This document shows, one piece after another, positions 18,711 to 27,875 of a stretch of DNA of 64,000 bases (position 1 is its first letter; every line of letters begins with the position of its first letter). The translations under genes and the position numbers were made by a program. The stretch spans positions 124,001-188,000 of the forward strand of contig CAKVLN010000002.1 in assembly GCA_934757275.1 (NCBI GenBank). The letters run 5' to 3'. Source of the DNA: an uncultured Candidatus Melainabacteria bacterium (GTDB lineage Bacteria > Cyanobacteriota > Vampirovibrionia > Gastranaerophilales > Gastranaerophilaceae). The notes under the pieces are model-generated. The model was not told the origin of the DNA. It did no database searches and saw nothing but the letters and a program-made list of their open reading frames with translations.

Positions 18711-20036
18711 CTAATTAATTATATCTCCATATTCTTCCGGATTATTCAACAAATCATAATTAATTTCATTTTCATTATCTGCGATTGCTGCCGCTACGAC
18801 TGCATCAGAAGTTACATTTAACAGGGTTCTCATCATATCTGTAATTCTTTCAATAGTGAACAAGAAAGCAAAACCTGCAACCAATTGTTCTGGGCTTAAC
18901 CCCATACCATTAAGCACAAGAGCTATTGTAATCAAGCCTGCTCCAGGGATACCAGCACAAGTTGAAGACGCAACAATCGCTAGCAAGGCAATTTGTACCA
19001 CCAAGAATGGAGTCAATGCTACACCATAAGCTTGTGTCAAAAAGATTACCGCAATAGTCTGTAACATTGCAGTACCGTCCATATTTAATGTTGCTCCCAA
19101 AGGAAGAACAAAACTTGCAATTTTATGAGAAATACCTCTTTTTTCACAACATGCAATTGTTAGTGGAAGAGTTGCAGAAGAGCTTGCGGTACCAAATGCT
19201 ACCATCATAGCTTCTGCCATTGCTGCATAAAGCATTGTAACAGGGACTTTAGAAAATATCTTTAAGAAGATTGGATAAACAATAAAGAACTGAATACCAA
19301 AACCAAGAGCTAAAACTCCCAGATATTTTGAAATACTCATAAATATATCTATACCAAATGATGACACAGCTACGGCAGTTAAAGCAAATACACCAGGAGC
19401 TGCAAAGCACATAATCCAATCTGTAATCTTCATTGTTGCAGCAAAGATTGATTCAAAAAAGCCTACAAATGGTCTATTAATATCACCAACTTTTGCTAAA
19501 GCAATAGAAAACATCAATGCAAATACAATAATAGGAACCATATCACCGCTCGCAATTGAAGCAAGTGGATTTTTAGGAATAAAACCTAAAATTATATTCA
19601 ATAAATTACCTTTTTGAGTTTCTATTGTTGCTGCAACTTGAGCCTGAATATCGGCGGCAGTATCAAGATTAATATAATGTGCTGCGCCTAACCCAGGTTT
19701 TAGCAACAACGCTAAAGCTGCACCAATAGTAACTGCAACTACGGTTATAATGCCATAATAGAAAATCATTTTTGTACCGAGTTTACCGATTTGCTTGCTA
19801 TCACCAACACTTGTAATACCAATTACAATCGCAGAAATAACAAGTGGTATTACAACCATTTGAATTAATCTGATAAACACTTGTCCAATGAAGGTCAAAG
19901 TAGTCATAAGAATTGGGCTAGGTTCTTTGTGTAACCAGATACCAACAATAACACCAAGCACAAGACCTGCAAAGATATGCCAGTTACGTTTAAGTCCAAG
20001 TCCAAGTGCAATCAACACCTGCATGTGAAATTTCAT
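18711..20036 (-). CDS. Dicarboxylate/amino acid:cation symporter (DAACS family)
   Basis: A 441-residue GltP/DctA-type membrane carrier for glutamate, aspartate or C4-dicarboxylates driven by Na+ or H+. The hallmark re-entrant loop SSSATLPL and the NMDGTAMLQ motif in helix 7 are present, as is GIPGAG in HP2. A long loop between about residues 118-150 carries little conservation. The C-terminus is acidic (NENEINYDLLNNPEEYG). Single gene with a ribosome site GAGGAT. Confidence 0.92.
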   Translation of the reverse strand: MKFHMQVLIALGLGLKRNWHIFAGLVLGVIVGIWLHKEPSPILMTTLTFIGQVFIRLIQMVVIPLVISAIVIGITSVGDSKQIGKLGTKMIFYYGIITVVAVTIGAALALLLKPGLGAAHYINLDTAADIQAQVAATIETQKGNLLNIILGFIPKNPLASIASGDMVPIIVFALMFSIALAKVGDINRPFVGFFESIFAATMKITDWIMCFAAPGVFALTAVAVSSFGIDIFMSISKYLGVLALGFGIQFFIVYPIFLKIFSKVPVTMLYAAMAEAMMVAFGTASSSATLPLTIACCEKRGISHKIASFVLPLGATLNMDGTAMLQTIAVIFLTQAYGVALTPFLVVQIALLAIVASSTCAGIPGAGLITIALVLNGMGLSPEQLVAGFAFLFTIERITDMMRTLLNVTSDAVVAAAIADNENEINYDLLNNPEEYGDIIN

Positions 20037-20137
20037 TTATAATCCTCTCATATACTTATATATAACTCAATTATTTTACTATTTTTTGAGGGAATTGTAA
20101 AGTATTACCACTCAATTAAAAATTCTTTACAAAAAAA

Positions 20138-20857
20138 CTAATATTTTTTATTAATCAAAGCATCGTGAGCTAGATTTTCTATCGTATCGTCCAATGGTTC
20201 TGGCTTACTACCTAACGCCAACTCTATTAAATAATCGGCAAAGCGTGGGTTTTTAGGCAAAAACGAACCATGCAAATAAGTTCCGAAAACATTTTTATAT
20301 CTTGCACCCTCAGTTTTATCCTTGCCATTATTTCCGTGACCAACTATCACTTGTCCGATAGCCTCCGTCGTTCCATTTAGGTAAGTCAAGCCACTATGAT
20401 TTTCAAACCCAACCAACGTATTTGGTTCAACCAAATCTGTATGAACAGTAACGTTTCCGATAAATCTTTGATTTCCTGCAACCGTATACGCATCTAGCAA
20501 GCTTATGCCCAACAATTTTTCACCATTAAGTGGTTTATAATAATGTCCCATAAGTTGATAACCACCGCAAATTCCTAAGAAAACAGACATTCTATCTCTT
20601 TCTTTAGTTAAAAATTCTTTGTGCTTTTGTAACTCTTTTGAAACCTCAATTTGTTGCAAATCTTGACCGCCACCTATAAAATACATGTCGTGTTCAGAAA
20701 TTTCATCTCCAATATTTATTTCATCTATTTCAAGCTCAATTCCTCGCCATTCGCAACGCTTTTTTATAGCAAGAATATTTCCGCCATCTCCATAAATATT
20801 TAACAATTTAGGATATAAATGAGCTAATTTCATTTTCTTTTTAGGCACGCTAAACAC
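20138..20857 (-). CDS. gatD: GatD-like glutamine amidotransferase (CobB/CobQ type)
   Basis: A 239-residue class I glutamine amidotransferase. Its Gram-positive relatives pair with MurT to amidate the D-Glu of lipid II. The nucleophile Cys97 lies in LGICGGYQLMG and the catalytic His in GTYLHGSFLPKNP. NIYGDGGN near the N-terminus is typical of GatD. MurT is not in the window. The first start is a GTG overlapping recO by 8 bp; the ATG at residue 9 is an alternative (about 231 aa). Last gene of the operon pilT-recO-gatD. Confidence 0.85.
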   Translation of the reverse strand: MFSVPKKKMKLAHLYPKLLNIYGDGGNILAIKKRCEWRGIELEIDEINIGDEISEHDMYFIGGGQDLQQIEVSKELQKHKEFLTKERDRMSVFLGICGGYQLMGHYYKPLNGEKLLGISLLDAYTVAGNQRFIGNVTVHTDLVEPNTLVGFENHSGLTYLNGTTEAIGQVIVGHGNNGKDKTEGARYKNVFGTYLHGSFLPKNPRFADYLIELALGSKPEPLDDTIENLAHDALINKKY

Positions 20858-21617
20858 CTGCCATTTCTTTTATTAATTTTACTGATTTTTGACGTTTATT
20901 AGTATGAGTTTTAATATATTCATCTAATAAATCAAAACAAACCTGACAAACCTTTTCAGTTGCTTTTTTATCGTATTCGCTCTCAAAGTCAAAATCAAAC
21001 TGTAACATCGCCTGCAAAAAATCTCTAATTTTATTATGCATTTTAAGTTTTACACCTAAATGCTCGTTGCATTCCTTGCAAATAATTCCACCCATAGATG
21101 ATGAAAAATACATTTCCTCATCTAAAACTTGCTCTCTGCAACACAAGCAGGTATCAAGCTCTACACAAAAGCCCATTATTAAAAGCATTTTTAGCTGAAA
21201 TTTAATCGCTGCTATTAACATATCTTTCTTTTCTACAGAATTTGCAATTCTATTTAAAGCCTTATAAAGAAGTTCGTAAATTTCTTCTGACGCAGATTCA
21301 GAGCCTTCACCAAAATTCATAACCACCTCTGAAATATAAGAAGACAACATTAATTTGTCCATATCTTCTCTTGTTTTCCTAAAGTGATTCACGGTTTGAG
21401 CTTGAATAATAGTATCCATAGAACGCCCTTTTAGTAGCTGCAAAGTATTTGCTACAAGCAAGTCCATTCTTGCACCTAGTTTACTTTTAGGCTTTTTAAT
21501 TCCCTTTGCAACGCCTTTAATAAGTCCATTCTCTTTTGAATACATGACGATTATTTTATCTGCATCGTTCAAATTGTAAGATTTTAAATTAATAGCTTCC
21601 GTAACGTAATTATTCAT
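20850..21617 (-). CDS. recO: DNA repair protein RecO
   Basis: A 255-residue recombination mediator that helps RecR load RecA on SSB-coated DNA. It has the N-terminal OB fold (NLNDADKIIVMYSKENGL region) and a Cys4 zinc site (CLCC ... CKEC around residues 150-180). Both ends overlap the neighbours by 8 bp (pilT upstream, gatD downstream), implying tight coupling. Confidence 0.92.
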   Translation of the reverse strand: MNNYVTEAINLKSYNLNDADKIIVMYSKENGLIKGVAKGIKKPKSKLGARMDLLVANTLQLLKGRSMDTIIQAQTVNHFRKTREDMDKLMLSSYISEVVMNFGEGSESASEEIYELLYKALNRIANSVEKKDMLIAAIKFQLKMLLIMGFCVELDTCLCCREQVLDEEMYFSSSMGGIICKECNEHLGVKLKMHNKIRDFLQAMLQFDFDFESEYDKKATEKVCQVCFDLLDEYIKTHTNKRQKSVKLIKEMAGV

Positions 21618-22707
21618 AATATGCCTTAGTACCTTGATATACGCCTCTAAATATTTTTTCTAATTCTGATTCGTCATTAGAATTGCTCAAGGCTTCTTCT
21701 TGAGAAATACAACCTTTTTCAGAAAGAATAGCCAATGATGTATTCATTGAAACCATATTGTCAACTGTATTATCACGCAACAATTCATAAATTTCGTCAG
21801 TGTTATCTTTGTTTATATAATCTTTAATCGTAGAAGTTACAACCATGATTTCGCACGCAGGAAATCTCTTTTTAGCCTGCTCTGAATACACAAGTTTTTG
21901 TGCAATTGTAGCTCTCAAAGTTTCAGATAGTTGTTTTCTGATTAAATATCTGTTAGATTCTTCAAACATATTAACAATACGGTTAATAGTTTGCACAGCA
22001 TCATTCGTGTGAAGTGTTGAAAACACTAAGTGTCCTGTTTCCGAAGCCTTCAATGCCGCCTCCATCGTTTCCTTATCACGGATTTCACCAATAAAGATAA
22101 CATCAGGGTCTTGTCTTAATGCATATTTTATACCATCAGAAAAGCTTTTTGTATCAACCCCAACCTGTCTTTGAGAAACAATACTCTTTTTGCAGCCAAA
22201 AACGTATTCAATAGGGTCTTCTACAGTAATAATATGTCTAGAACTCATCATGTTAATTTGGTTAATCAAAGAAGCTATTGTCGTTGATTTACCACTACCT
22301 GTTGGACCTGTAACCAAAACTATACCGTTTTGAAATTCAACAATTGAGCTTAAAATTTCTGGCAGTTCCAAATCTTTTAGTTGAGGAATATTGTATGTAA
22401 TATTTCTTATAACAAGCCCTGGAAGTCCCAATTGGCGGTTATAGTTAATTCTGAAACGAGAGCAGCCTTTTATTTCATACATAAAGTCCACATCACAAAG
22501 TGTTAAAATTTCATCTCTCACCGCAGTTGGAGCAATCTCTAATATCGCATTGTCTAATTCTTCTTTCGATAAAGGTGGTAAATTAGTCTTTTTGATAAAC
22601 CCATTTTTTCTAATAAATGGTGGGTGTCCGACTTTCAAATGTTCATCAGAGGCGCCTGTTGCAACTGCGCTTCGTAAGAATTGAATGATATTAAAATTCT
22701 CTCCCAT
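21610..22707 (-). CDS. pilT: Twitching motility ATPase PilT
   Basis: A 365-residue hexameric ATPase that retracts type IV pili at the inner membrane. Walker A GPTGSGKST, the Asp box HIITVEDPIEYVF, Walker B PDVIFIGEIRD and His box HLVFSTLHTNDA are all intact. The start at 22707 follows GAGGAG at ideal spacing; upstream ATGs lack one. First gene of a three-gene operon. No pilin or pilB is in the window. Confidence 0.93.
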   Translation of the reverse strand: MGENFNIIQFLRSAVATGASDEHLKVGHPPFIRKNGFIKKTNLPPLSKEELDNAILEIAPTAVRDEILTLCDVDFMYEIKGCSRFRINYNRQLGLPGLVIRNITYNIPQLKDLELPEILSSIVEFQNGIVLVTGPTGSGKSTTIASLINQINMMSSRHIITVEDPIEYVFGCKKSIVSQRQVGVDTKSFSDGIKYALRQDPDVIFIGEIRDKETMEAALKASETGHLVFSTLHTNDAVQTINRIVNMFEESNRYLIRKQLSETLRATIAQKLVYSEQAKKRFPACEIMVVTSTIKDYINKDNTDEIYELLRDNTVDNMVSMNTSLAILSEKGCISQEEALSNSNDESELEKIFRGVYQGTKAYYE

Positions 22708-22779
22708 GCATATTCTCCTCATTTTTATCCTAACATTATCAATAATTTTTGACAAGAATTGTTACATAAATACAAATTA

Positions 22780-22905
22780 TAAAAAAAAAGAGCCGTAAAG
22801 GCTCTCTGGAATTAAGAATAGCTGGAAGTATGAAAAAGATTTAATAATTATATTTAAGCCGAATTATTCAAGAAAAGATATTAGGTAGTTGGGGAATATT
22901 TTCTA
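22780..22905 (-). ncRNA. Candidate small RNA element, copy 2
   Basis: On the minus strand an AT-rich region ends in a hairpin AGAGCC/GGCTCT plus nine T (22781-22805), about 75 bp before the pilT start. The segment 22830-22846 matches the loop of the copy at 18.6 kb in 16 of 17 bases and lies the same way between a possible imperfect stem and the terminator. The stem here is weaker than in copy 1. Placement before a minus-strand gene is also shared. Could be a small RNA or an attenuator-like leader. Confidence 0.4.
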
Positions 22906-22925
22906 CACAAATTTTAACAATACGC

Positions 22926-22954
22926 TTGTAATATAAATATAGTCATGGTAATAT
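22926..22954 (+). promoter_or_regulatory. Putative promoter of the ribosomal protein genes
   Basis: TTGTAA, 17-bp spacer, TAATAT, leaving a leader of about 170 nt before rpsH. I see no gene in that leader. Confidence 0.35.
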
Positions 22955-23130
22955 CAAAAAGTCGGACTACTAAAGAACGCTTTTTATGAGCAAAAATTAA
23001 TTTAGCAAGCGACGAGTACAAGGGGCGGAACAAGCCATCAAAGTTAAGATTGACTAAGGACATTGGTCTTTTGGAAAATTGATTAGACTTTGAAAACAAA
23101 ATTCCAAACCACAGGAAAAAGGATAGTAAA

Positions 23131-23526
23131 ATGAACACAGATCCAATAGCAGATATGCTAACAAGAATTAGAAACGCTAATTTAGTTTCTCACCCATCAG
23201 TAGAAATGCCATCTTCTAAATTAAAAGTTGCTTTGGCTAAACTATTAAAATCAGAAGGTTTCATTACTGATTACACAGAAAGAGCAGAAGGCCACTTCAA
23301 GTATTTAACAATTGAATTAAAGTACGATGAAGCTAACAAACCTGTTATTTCTAACTTACAAAGAGTTTCTAAACCAGGTCTTAGAAATTACTGCAAAGCT
23401 AAAAACCTTCCACAAGTATTGGGTGGTATGGGTATCGCAGTTGTTTCTACTAGCAAAGGTCTTTTGACAGACAGAAAAGCTAGAAAAGAAAACCTAGGTG
23501 GCGAAGTACTTTGCTACGTATACTAG
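23131..23526 (+). CDS. rpsH: 30S ribosomal protein S8
   Basis: A 131-residue S8 that binds 16S rRNA helix 21 and in many bacteria represses its own operon. [14 protein letters not shown] at the N-terminus and the C-terminal [18 protein letters not shown] block are diagnostic. Ribosome site GGAAAAAGG before ATG. It is preceded by a divergent pilT operon rather than by rplE or rpsN, so the spc operon is broken here. A 186-bp spacer follows before rplF. Confidence 0.97.
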   Translation: MNTDPIADMLTRIRNANLVSHPSVEMPSSKLKVALAKLLKSEGFITDYTERAEGHFKYLTIELKYDEANKPVISNLQRVSKPGLRNYCKAKNLPQVLGGMGIAVVSTSKGLLTDRKARKENLGGEVLCYVY

Positions 23527-23602
23527 TGCTACGCACGTAGACATTTGGTCGGTTAACAATCATAAAATTACAAGTTGATTTGAAAACTACCAGTCAACCT
23601 AA
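23524..23602 (+). repeat. Intergenic repeat after rpsH
   Basis: Begins at the stop codon of rpsH and is about 80% identical to the segment starting at the rplF stop codon (24250). It includes a conserved GTGC/GCAC mini-hairpin, the phrase AGACATTTGGTC and a GTTGA/TCAAC stem. Confidence 0.75.
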
Positions 23603-23712
23603 ATAATAAAACTACCAGACCAAAGAAAATGTAGGTCAGGCATTGCCTGACAAATACTAAAAACAGGTTCAATTGACAGAAAAGCCTGTAAAAAAATAAA
23701 GGAGAAAATAAT

Positions 23713-24252
23713 ATGTCAAGAATTGGTAAAAAGCCTATTGAAATTCCATCAGGCGTAGAAATTAAAATTGATGGAAATGTTATAACAGCAAAAGGTCCTA
23801 AGGGAACTGAATCAGTTACTTTCAGAGATGAAGTAAAGGTTTCTGTTGCTGATAACCACGTTATCGTTGAACCAAACTCAGAAGATAGAAAGACAAACGC
23901 TCTTCACGGTTTATTCAGAACTTTGATTGCAAACGCTATTCACGGTGTTTCTCAAGGTTTTGAAAAGAAATTAGAAATCGTTGGTGTAGGTTACCGTGCA
24001 GCTATGGAAGGTACAAAACTTAACATGGCGCTTGGCTACTCTCACCCTGTAATCGTTGAACCACCTGCTGGTATCACAATTGCAGTTGAAGCTAACACTA
24101 AAATCTCTGTAAAAGGTTCTAACAAACAAACAGTTGGTGATGTTGCAGCCTTCATCAGAAGCAAACGTCCACCTGAAGTTTACAAAGGAAAAGGTGTTAA
24201 ATACGAAGGCGAATACATCAGACGTAAAGCTGGTAAAGCTGGTAAAAAATAG
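23713..24252 (+). CDS. rplF: 50S ribosomal protein L6
   Basis: A 179-residue L6 located at the base of the L7/L12 stalk. The opening MSRIGKKPIEIPSGVEI and the C-terminal RSKRPPEVYKGKGVKY signature are unmistakable. Good ribosome site AAAGGAGAAAA. Follows rpsH and precedes rplR as in the standard spc order, but with spacers of nearly 200 bp instead of a few bases. Confidence 0.97.
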   Translation: MSRIGKKPIEIPSGVEIKIDGNVITAKGPKGTESVTFRDEVKVSVADNHVIVEPNSEDRKTNALHGLFRTLIANAIHGVSQGFEKKLEIVGVGYRAAMEGTKLNMALGYSHPVIVEPPAGITIAVEANTKISVKGSNKQTVGDVAAFIRSKRPPEVYKGKGVKYEGEYIRRKAGKAGKK

Positions 24253-24327
24253 TGCTAAGCACATAGACATTTGGTCTGTTGACATTAGTAAAACTACAAG
24301 TTGGTTAAAAAACTATTGGTCAACCTC
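24250..24327 (+). repeat. Intergenic repeat after rplF
   Basis: Second copy of the element that follows rpsH, again starting exactly at the stop codon. Differences inside the paired segments tend to keep pairing possible. Confidence 0.75.
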
Positions 24328-24452
24328 AAAGTTGGCACTACAAATATTTATAACGAGATTAAGCCTTAATGACTTAAAGACCTCAAACACAACGCCCGCA
24401 TAAATCCTTGAGTGGTATCAAGCAGATTTGGGCAAAGAAAGGAAAATCAAAA

Positions 24453-24821
24453 ATGATTAAACAAGAAATTAGAAAACCAAAAGTACAAAAAAGACACCAA
24501 GCTCTAAGAGTTAAGTTGGCTGGTACAACTGAATTTCCTAGATTGGCAGTTTATAGAAGTACAAAACACATCTATGCTCAATTAATTGATGATGAAAAAC
24601 ATGTAACAGTATGTTCAGCATCTTCAGTTGACAAAGACCTTAAAGAAAAATTAGCTCACGGTGGTAACATCGAAGCTGCTAAGGTTGTTGGCGAAGCTAT
24701 CGCTAAGAAAGCATTGGCAAAAGGCGTAGAATGCGTTGTATTCGATAGAGGTGGTTTCTTATATCACGGAAGAGTTGCTGCTTTGGCAGATGCTGCTAGA
24801 GAAGCTGGTTTGATGTTCTAA
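24453..24821 (+). CDS. rplR: 50S ribosomal protein L18
   Basis: A 122-residue L18, which binds 5S rRNA. The [23 protein letters not shown] and [24 protein letters not shown] blocks are typical (the latter nearly invariant). ATG at 24453 is chosen over an upstream in-frame TTG because AGGAAAA precedes it and the family length then fits. A strong terminator follows at once, so rpsE, rpmD and rplO are not co-transcribed. Confidence 0.96.
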   Translation: MIKQEIRKPKVQKRHQALRVKLAGTTEFPRLAVYRSTKHIYAQLIDDEKHVTVCSASSVDKDLKEKLAHGGNIEAAKVVGEAIAKKALAKGVECVVFDRGGFLYHGRVAALADAAREAGLMF

Positions 24822-24847
24822 TAAGAAATCAAGCTTGATATTTTTAT

Positions 24848-24885
24848 AGCGTCGGGTTTGACAAAGTCAAACCCGACGCTTTTTA
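24848..24885 (+). terminator. Strong terminator after rplR
   Basis: Perfect 15-bp GC-rich stem (24848-24862 with 24866-24880) with a 3-nt loop and a T run. The remaining 170 bp to the kinase gene hold only AT-rich sequence and a small GGCAAT/ATTGCC hairpin. Confidence 0.9.
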
Positions 24886-25056
24886 TATTCAAAAAATTTT
24901 TACTGAACCTTACTTTTAATAATACCATTATAATCACCTTTTATTTTAACTACACATATTTATAAAAGTATTTTGGCAATCAGAAATTGCCTGACTACTA
25001 CACAGACTGCGTCTATATTTGAGCCTAAGAAAGTCGCATTTATAAAACTTAACAAT

Positions 25057-27237
25057 TTACAATCCTAATCTAGAAATTGCTCGTCTATACTCTTTTTGTT
25101 TACTACCATTATACGAATTTAATTCTCGATTTAATTTTGTTGATAAATCTTTTATCGCACTAATTCTATTATCTCTTACAAACAACTTTAATCTTTCGAG
25201 TTGCAACTCAATAAGACATTCTTTTGCAGAATTTGGTGTTTCTGGATTATAAAATAAAAGTTCTAACATTCCTAAAAGATTTTCAATTTCTTTTCTTGAT
25301 TTTGGCATATCACCATTATGTCTTAAAACCTTTATATAAGTTGTTTTAAACTTAACGACAGATTCTACAACTTTGGGAGTGTTTGGAAATCTACTCATCA
25401 GTTTGTCTGCAGTATTTAGAGCCAAAGTAATATTATTCCAATCTTTTTGTGTAAAATTGTTAGAATATCGCAATTCTTTTGTCATCAATTCTACAATTGC
25501 AATAGAATAATCGGGATTATCTGGATATTTATTTGCTAAACTATTTAGAATTTTTATTGGTTTTTCGCCATTAAATTTTCTTGGATTAGTCGCAATAATC
25601 ATAGCATATTGATAAAGATATTCAGGGTTTTGTCTATCTTGTTCCAAAAGCGATTTTATTAATTCATAGGCTTTTTGTTGATTTGCACCATCATCTGATA
25701 ATGAGGTAAGAGCGCACACTACAGCATACTTATCTTCCATCTTAACTGAATTTGAATATTTCTTTATTATTTCTTTTCTGATTTTTTCAGCTTCTGATTT
25801 ATTCCCCTGTTTATCATAAGCATCTGCCAAACTTTTTAGAGAATTTGCCCCATCGCCCAATTTTGTTAATTGCTTATAAGATTTTTCTGCTAATTCATAA
25901 TTTCCTGAACGCAACGCATAAAGTCCTACAATTTTGTTTGCCTGAATTAGTCTAGATTTTGGCAAACCTTTTTGTACAGAGATTTCTTGATAATAAGGCA
26001 TAAGCGTACCCAATAATACACTACCACTAGAAGATGGTGCTTGATTTTCTATATAATCAAAAATCTTTGCAAGAGTAGCGTCTGCCATATTTGCATTTTT
26101 TTTAGCCAATTTCAATGCGGATTGCGTTTGTATAAAACCAATTGCTAAAGCTAAAACAAATGCTATTACACTAACTATTGCGCATAAGCAGAAAAAAGCA
26201 CTAGCTGGTTGTCTTTTATTCCAAAGTTTATATCTTTCAATTAGAGTATATTTTTTTGCACTAACAGGCTCATTGTTTAAAAATCGTTGCAAATCCTCTG
26301 CAACCTCTTCCATATTTTTATATCTATTTGAAGGTAAATAATTTAAACACTTATTTACAATTGCATCAAAGTCTTTTTTAGCGGTTTTTAGTTTTGGAAC
26401 ATTTCCTCTTGAAATATTTTGTGACATTTCACTTAAATCTGTATTTGAAAGAAATGGCTGATGAGTTGCAAGTTCATATAATGTAACGCCAAAAGAATAT
26501 TCATCAGTTAAAATTGAATTATCACCTCTCAAAATTTTCTCTGGAGCCATGTATCTCAAAGTGCCACTCTTATTATCTATGTTATTAGAGTTATTATTAA
26601 ATGATGCCAAACCAAAGTCACTAACATGTACTTCTCCAATATTATCAATTAAAATATTAGAAGGCTTAATATCTCTATGCAAAACCTTGCAACTATGCGC
26701 ATAAGCTAATGCCCTTGATATTTTTAAAGCAATTTCAGCGATTTTCCTAACATCATTAATCATATATTGACTTAAACTCTTACCTTCTATTAATTCCATC
26801 GCATAATAACAACTATTTGCACTACATTTTGCATTTAGAATTTTTACAATATTTGGGTGATGAAGCATAGCAATAATTTTAGCTTCATTTTCAAATTGCT
26901 CACGTTGTTTTTTATCTTTAAGAAGTTCATTAGAAAGGAGTTTTATTGCTACTTTACGGTTTAAAGAAATTTGCAATGCCTTATACACAATACCCATTCC
27001 ACCGACACCAATTTTTTCTATTATCTGATAATCGGTACAAGCTAAATCTGGAATTATGTTCAAAGTAGATTTTTTATAACCTAATTCCTCTAAATCTTGC
27101 AAAAGTGGTAATATTTCTAACAATTCTGAAGAGCAACTAGGATATTTATTTGCAAATTCTTTGATATTAGGATTATTTCCATCTCTACATAATTCTAAAT
27201 ACTCTTCTACAATATCTTCTAATGTTACATTTGTCAT
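25057..27237 (-). CDS. Membrane Ser/Thr protein kinase with extracytoplasmic TPR region
   Basis: A 726-residue Hanks-type kinase. An N-terminal helical module (1-55; EFANKYPSCSSELLEILP) precedes the kinase domain (about 69-325) with glycine loop GVGGMG, Lys99, Glu118, HRD 187-189 and DFG 207-209, so it looks active. A single membrane helix lies near 342-366, followed by about 360 residues of TPR-like helices outside the cytoplasm. The opening module and the pairing with an ECF sigma factor resemble planctomycete and lentisphaeral kinases. It overlaps the sigma gene by 4 bp (ATGA), so the two are coupled. Confidence 0.9.
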   Translation of the reverse strand: MTNVTLEDIVEEYLELCRDGNNPNIKEFANKYPSCSSELLEILPLLQDLEELGYKKSTLNIIPDLACTDYQIIEKIGVGGMGIVYKALQISLNRKVAIKLLSNELLKDKKQREQFENEAKIIAMLHHPNIVKILNAKCSANSCYYAMELIEGKSLSQYMINDVRKIAEIALKISRALAYAHSCKVLHRDIKPSNILIDNIGEVHVSDFGLASFNNNSNNIDNKSGTLRYMAPEKILRGDNSILTDEYSFGVTLYELATHQPFLSNTDLSEMSQNISRGNVPKLKTAKKDFDAIVNKCLNYLPSNRYKNMEEVAEDLQRFLNNEPVSAKKYTLIERYKLWNKRQPASAFFCLCAIVSVIAFVLALAIGFIQTQSALKLAKKNANMADATLAKIFDYIENQAPSSSGSVLLGTLMPYYQEISVQKGLPKSRLIQANKIVGLYALRSGNYELAEKSYKQLTKLGDGANSLKSLADAYDKQGNKSEAEKIRKEIIKKYSNSVKMEDKYAVVCALTSLSDDGANQQKAYELIKSLLEQDRQNPEYLYQYAMIIATNPRKFNGEKPIKILNSLANKYPDNPDYSIAIVELMTKELRYSNNFTQKDWNNITLALNTADKLMSRFPNTPKVVESVVKFKTTYIKVLRHNGDMPKSRKEIENLLGMLELLFYNPETPNSAKECLIELQLERLKLFVRDNRISAIKDLSTKLNRELNSYNGSKQKEYRRAISRLGL

Positions 27238-27809
27238 AAATTAAACTCCGAATATTTAGATAAAGCGAGTTTTAAATGTTGTAATGCTCTTACATACCTG
27301 ATACTGGCATTTTTTTGCGTAATTTTCAAAACCTCTGCACATTCATTATTTGACATTCCATCAAAATGGCGAAGTTCTATAATTTGCCTATCGTTTTCTG
27401 AAATAGAATTGAGAACATTTGCCAACATGTGTTGACGTTCTGCCTTAGTGATTTTTAGTGAAGGACTAGTTATAGAATTTGCAAACATGTTCCAATTTAA
27501 TTGAGCAACAGAACAATTTGCCTCATCTTCTATATACATTTCTTTATACGCATCACGTTTTTCGGCTTTTAAATGCTTACGTTCCAAATTTGTTATAGTT
27601 TGAAACAATAATTTACGAAGTTTAAAGTAAACTGGCACTTCTAAATTCGTTTCAAAATAATTTATTTTTTCACAAGCACTCATTAAGGTTTCTTGCACGA
27701 CATCTTCTGCTGTAACTCTTTTGGCTAGCACTGGATTAAGGTTATTTTGAGCTAGCTTTAAAAGTTGTGAGCGATACTCAGAAAAAGATAATTCAATTGT
27801 ATTTTGCAT
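27234..27809 (-). CDS. ECF-type RNA polymerase sigma factor
   Basis: A 191-residue sigma70-family factor. Region 2 is at about residues 25-90 (VTAEDVVQETLMSACEKI) and region 4 with its helix-turn-helix at about 130-185 (SENDRQIIELRHFDGMSNNE then AEVLKITQKNASIRYVRA). The RHFDGMSNNECAEVL style is that of the planctomycete-type ECF groups, which usually lack an anti-sigma factor and sit beside a Ser/Thr kinase. Here the kinase follows with a 4-bp overlap, so phosphorylation-based control is plausible but unproven. Confidence 0.88.
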   Translation of the reverse strand: MQNTIELSFSEYRSQLLKLAQNNLNPVLAKRVTAEDVVQETLMSACEKINYFETNLEVPVYFKLRKLLFQTITNLERKHLKAEKRDAYKEMYIEDEANCSVAQLNWNMFANSITSPSLKITKAERQHMLANVLNSISENDRQIIELRHFDGMSNNECAEVLKITQKNASIRYVRALQHLKLALSKYSEFNL

Positions 27810-27825
27810 AAGCCCTCTTTTATTT

Positions 27826-27853
27826 TGTAGCCCTCCGACTTTGAAGGGCTACA
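27826..27853 (-). other. Stem-loop between the GLK-repeat gene and the sigma gene
   Basis: Nine-bp perfect stem (TGTAGCCCT/AGGGCTACA) about 20 bp past the repeat-protein stop and just before the sigma ribosome site. The following tail on the minus strand is A-rich rather than T-rich, so it may be an mRNA processing or attenuation element and not a full terminator. Confidence 0.5.
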
Positions 27854-27875
27854 CTACTACTTAGTTTAACACAAA

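Noticed and set aside
22960..23130. Possible remnant of rpsN or rplE upstream of rpsH
   Set aside because: No frame shows S14 or L5 motifs; only a short GACATTGGTC phrase resembles the downstream repeats.
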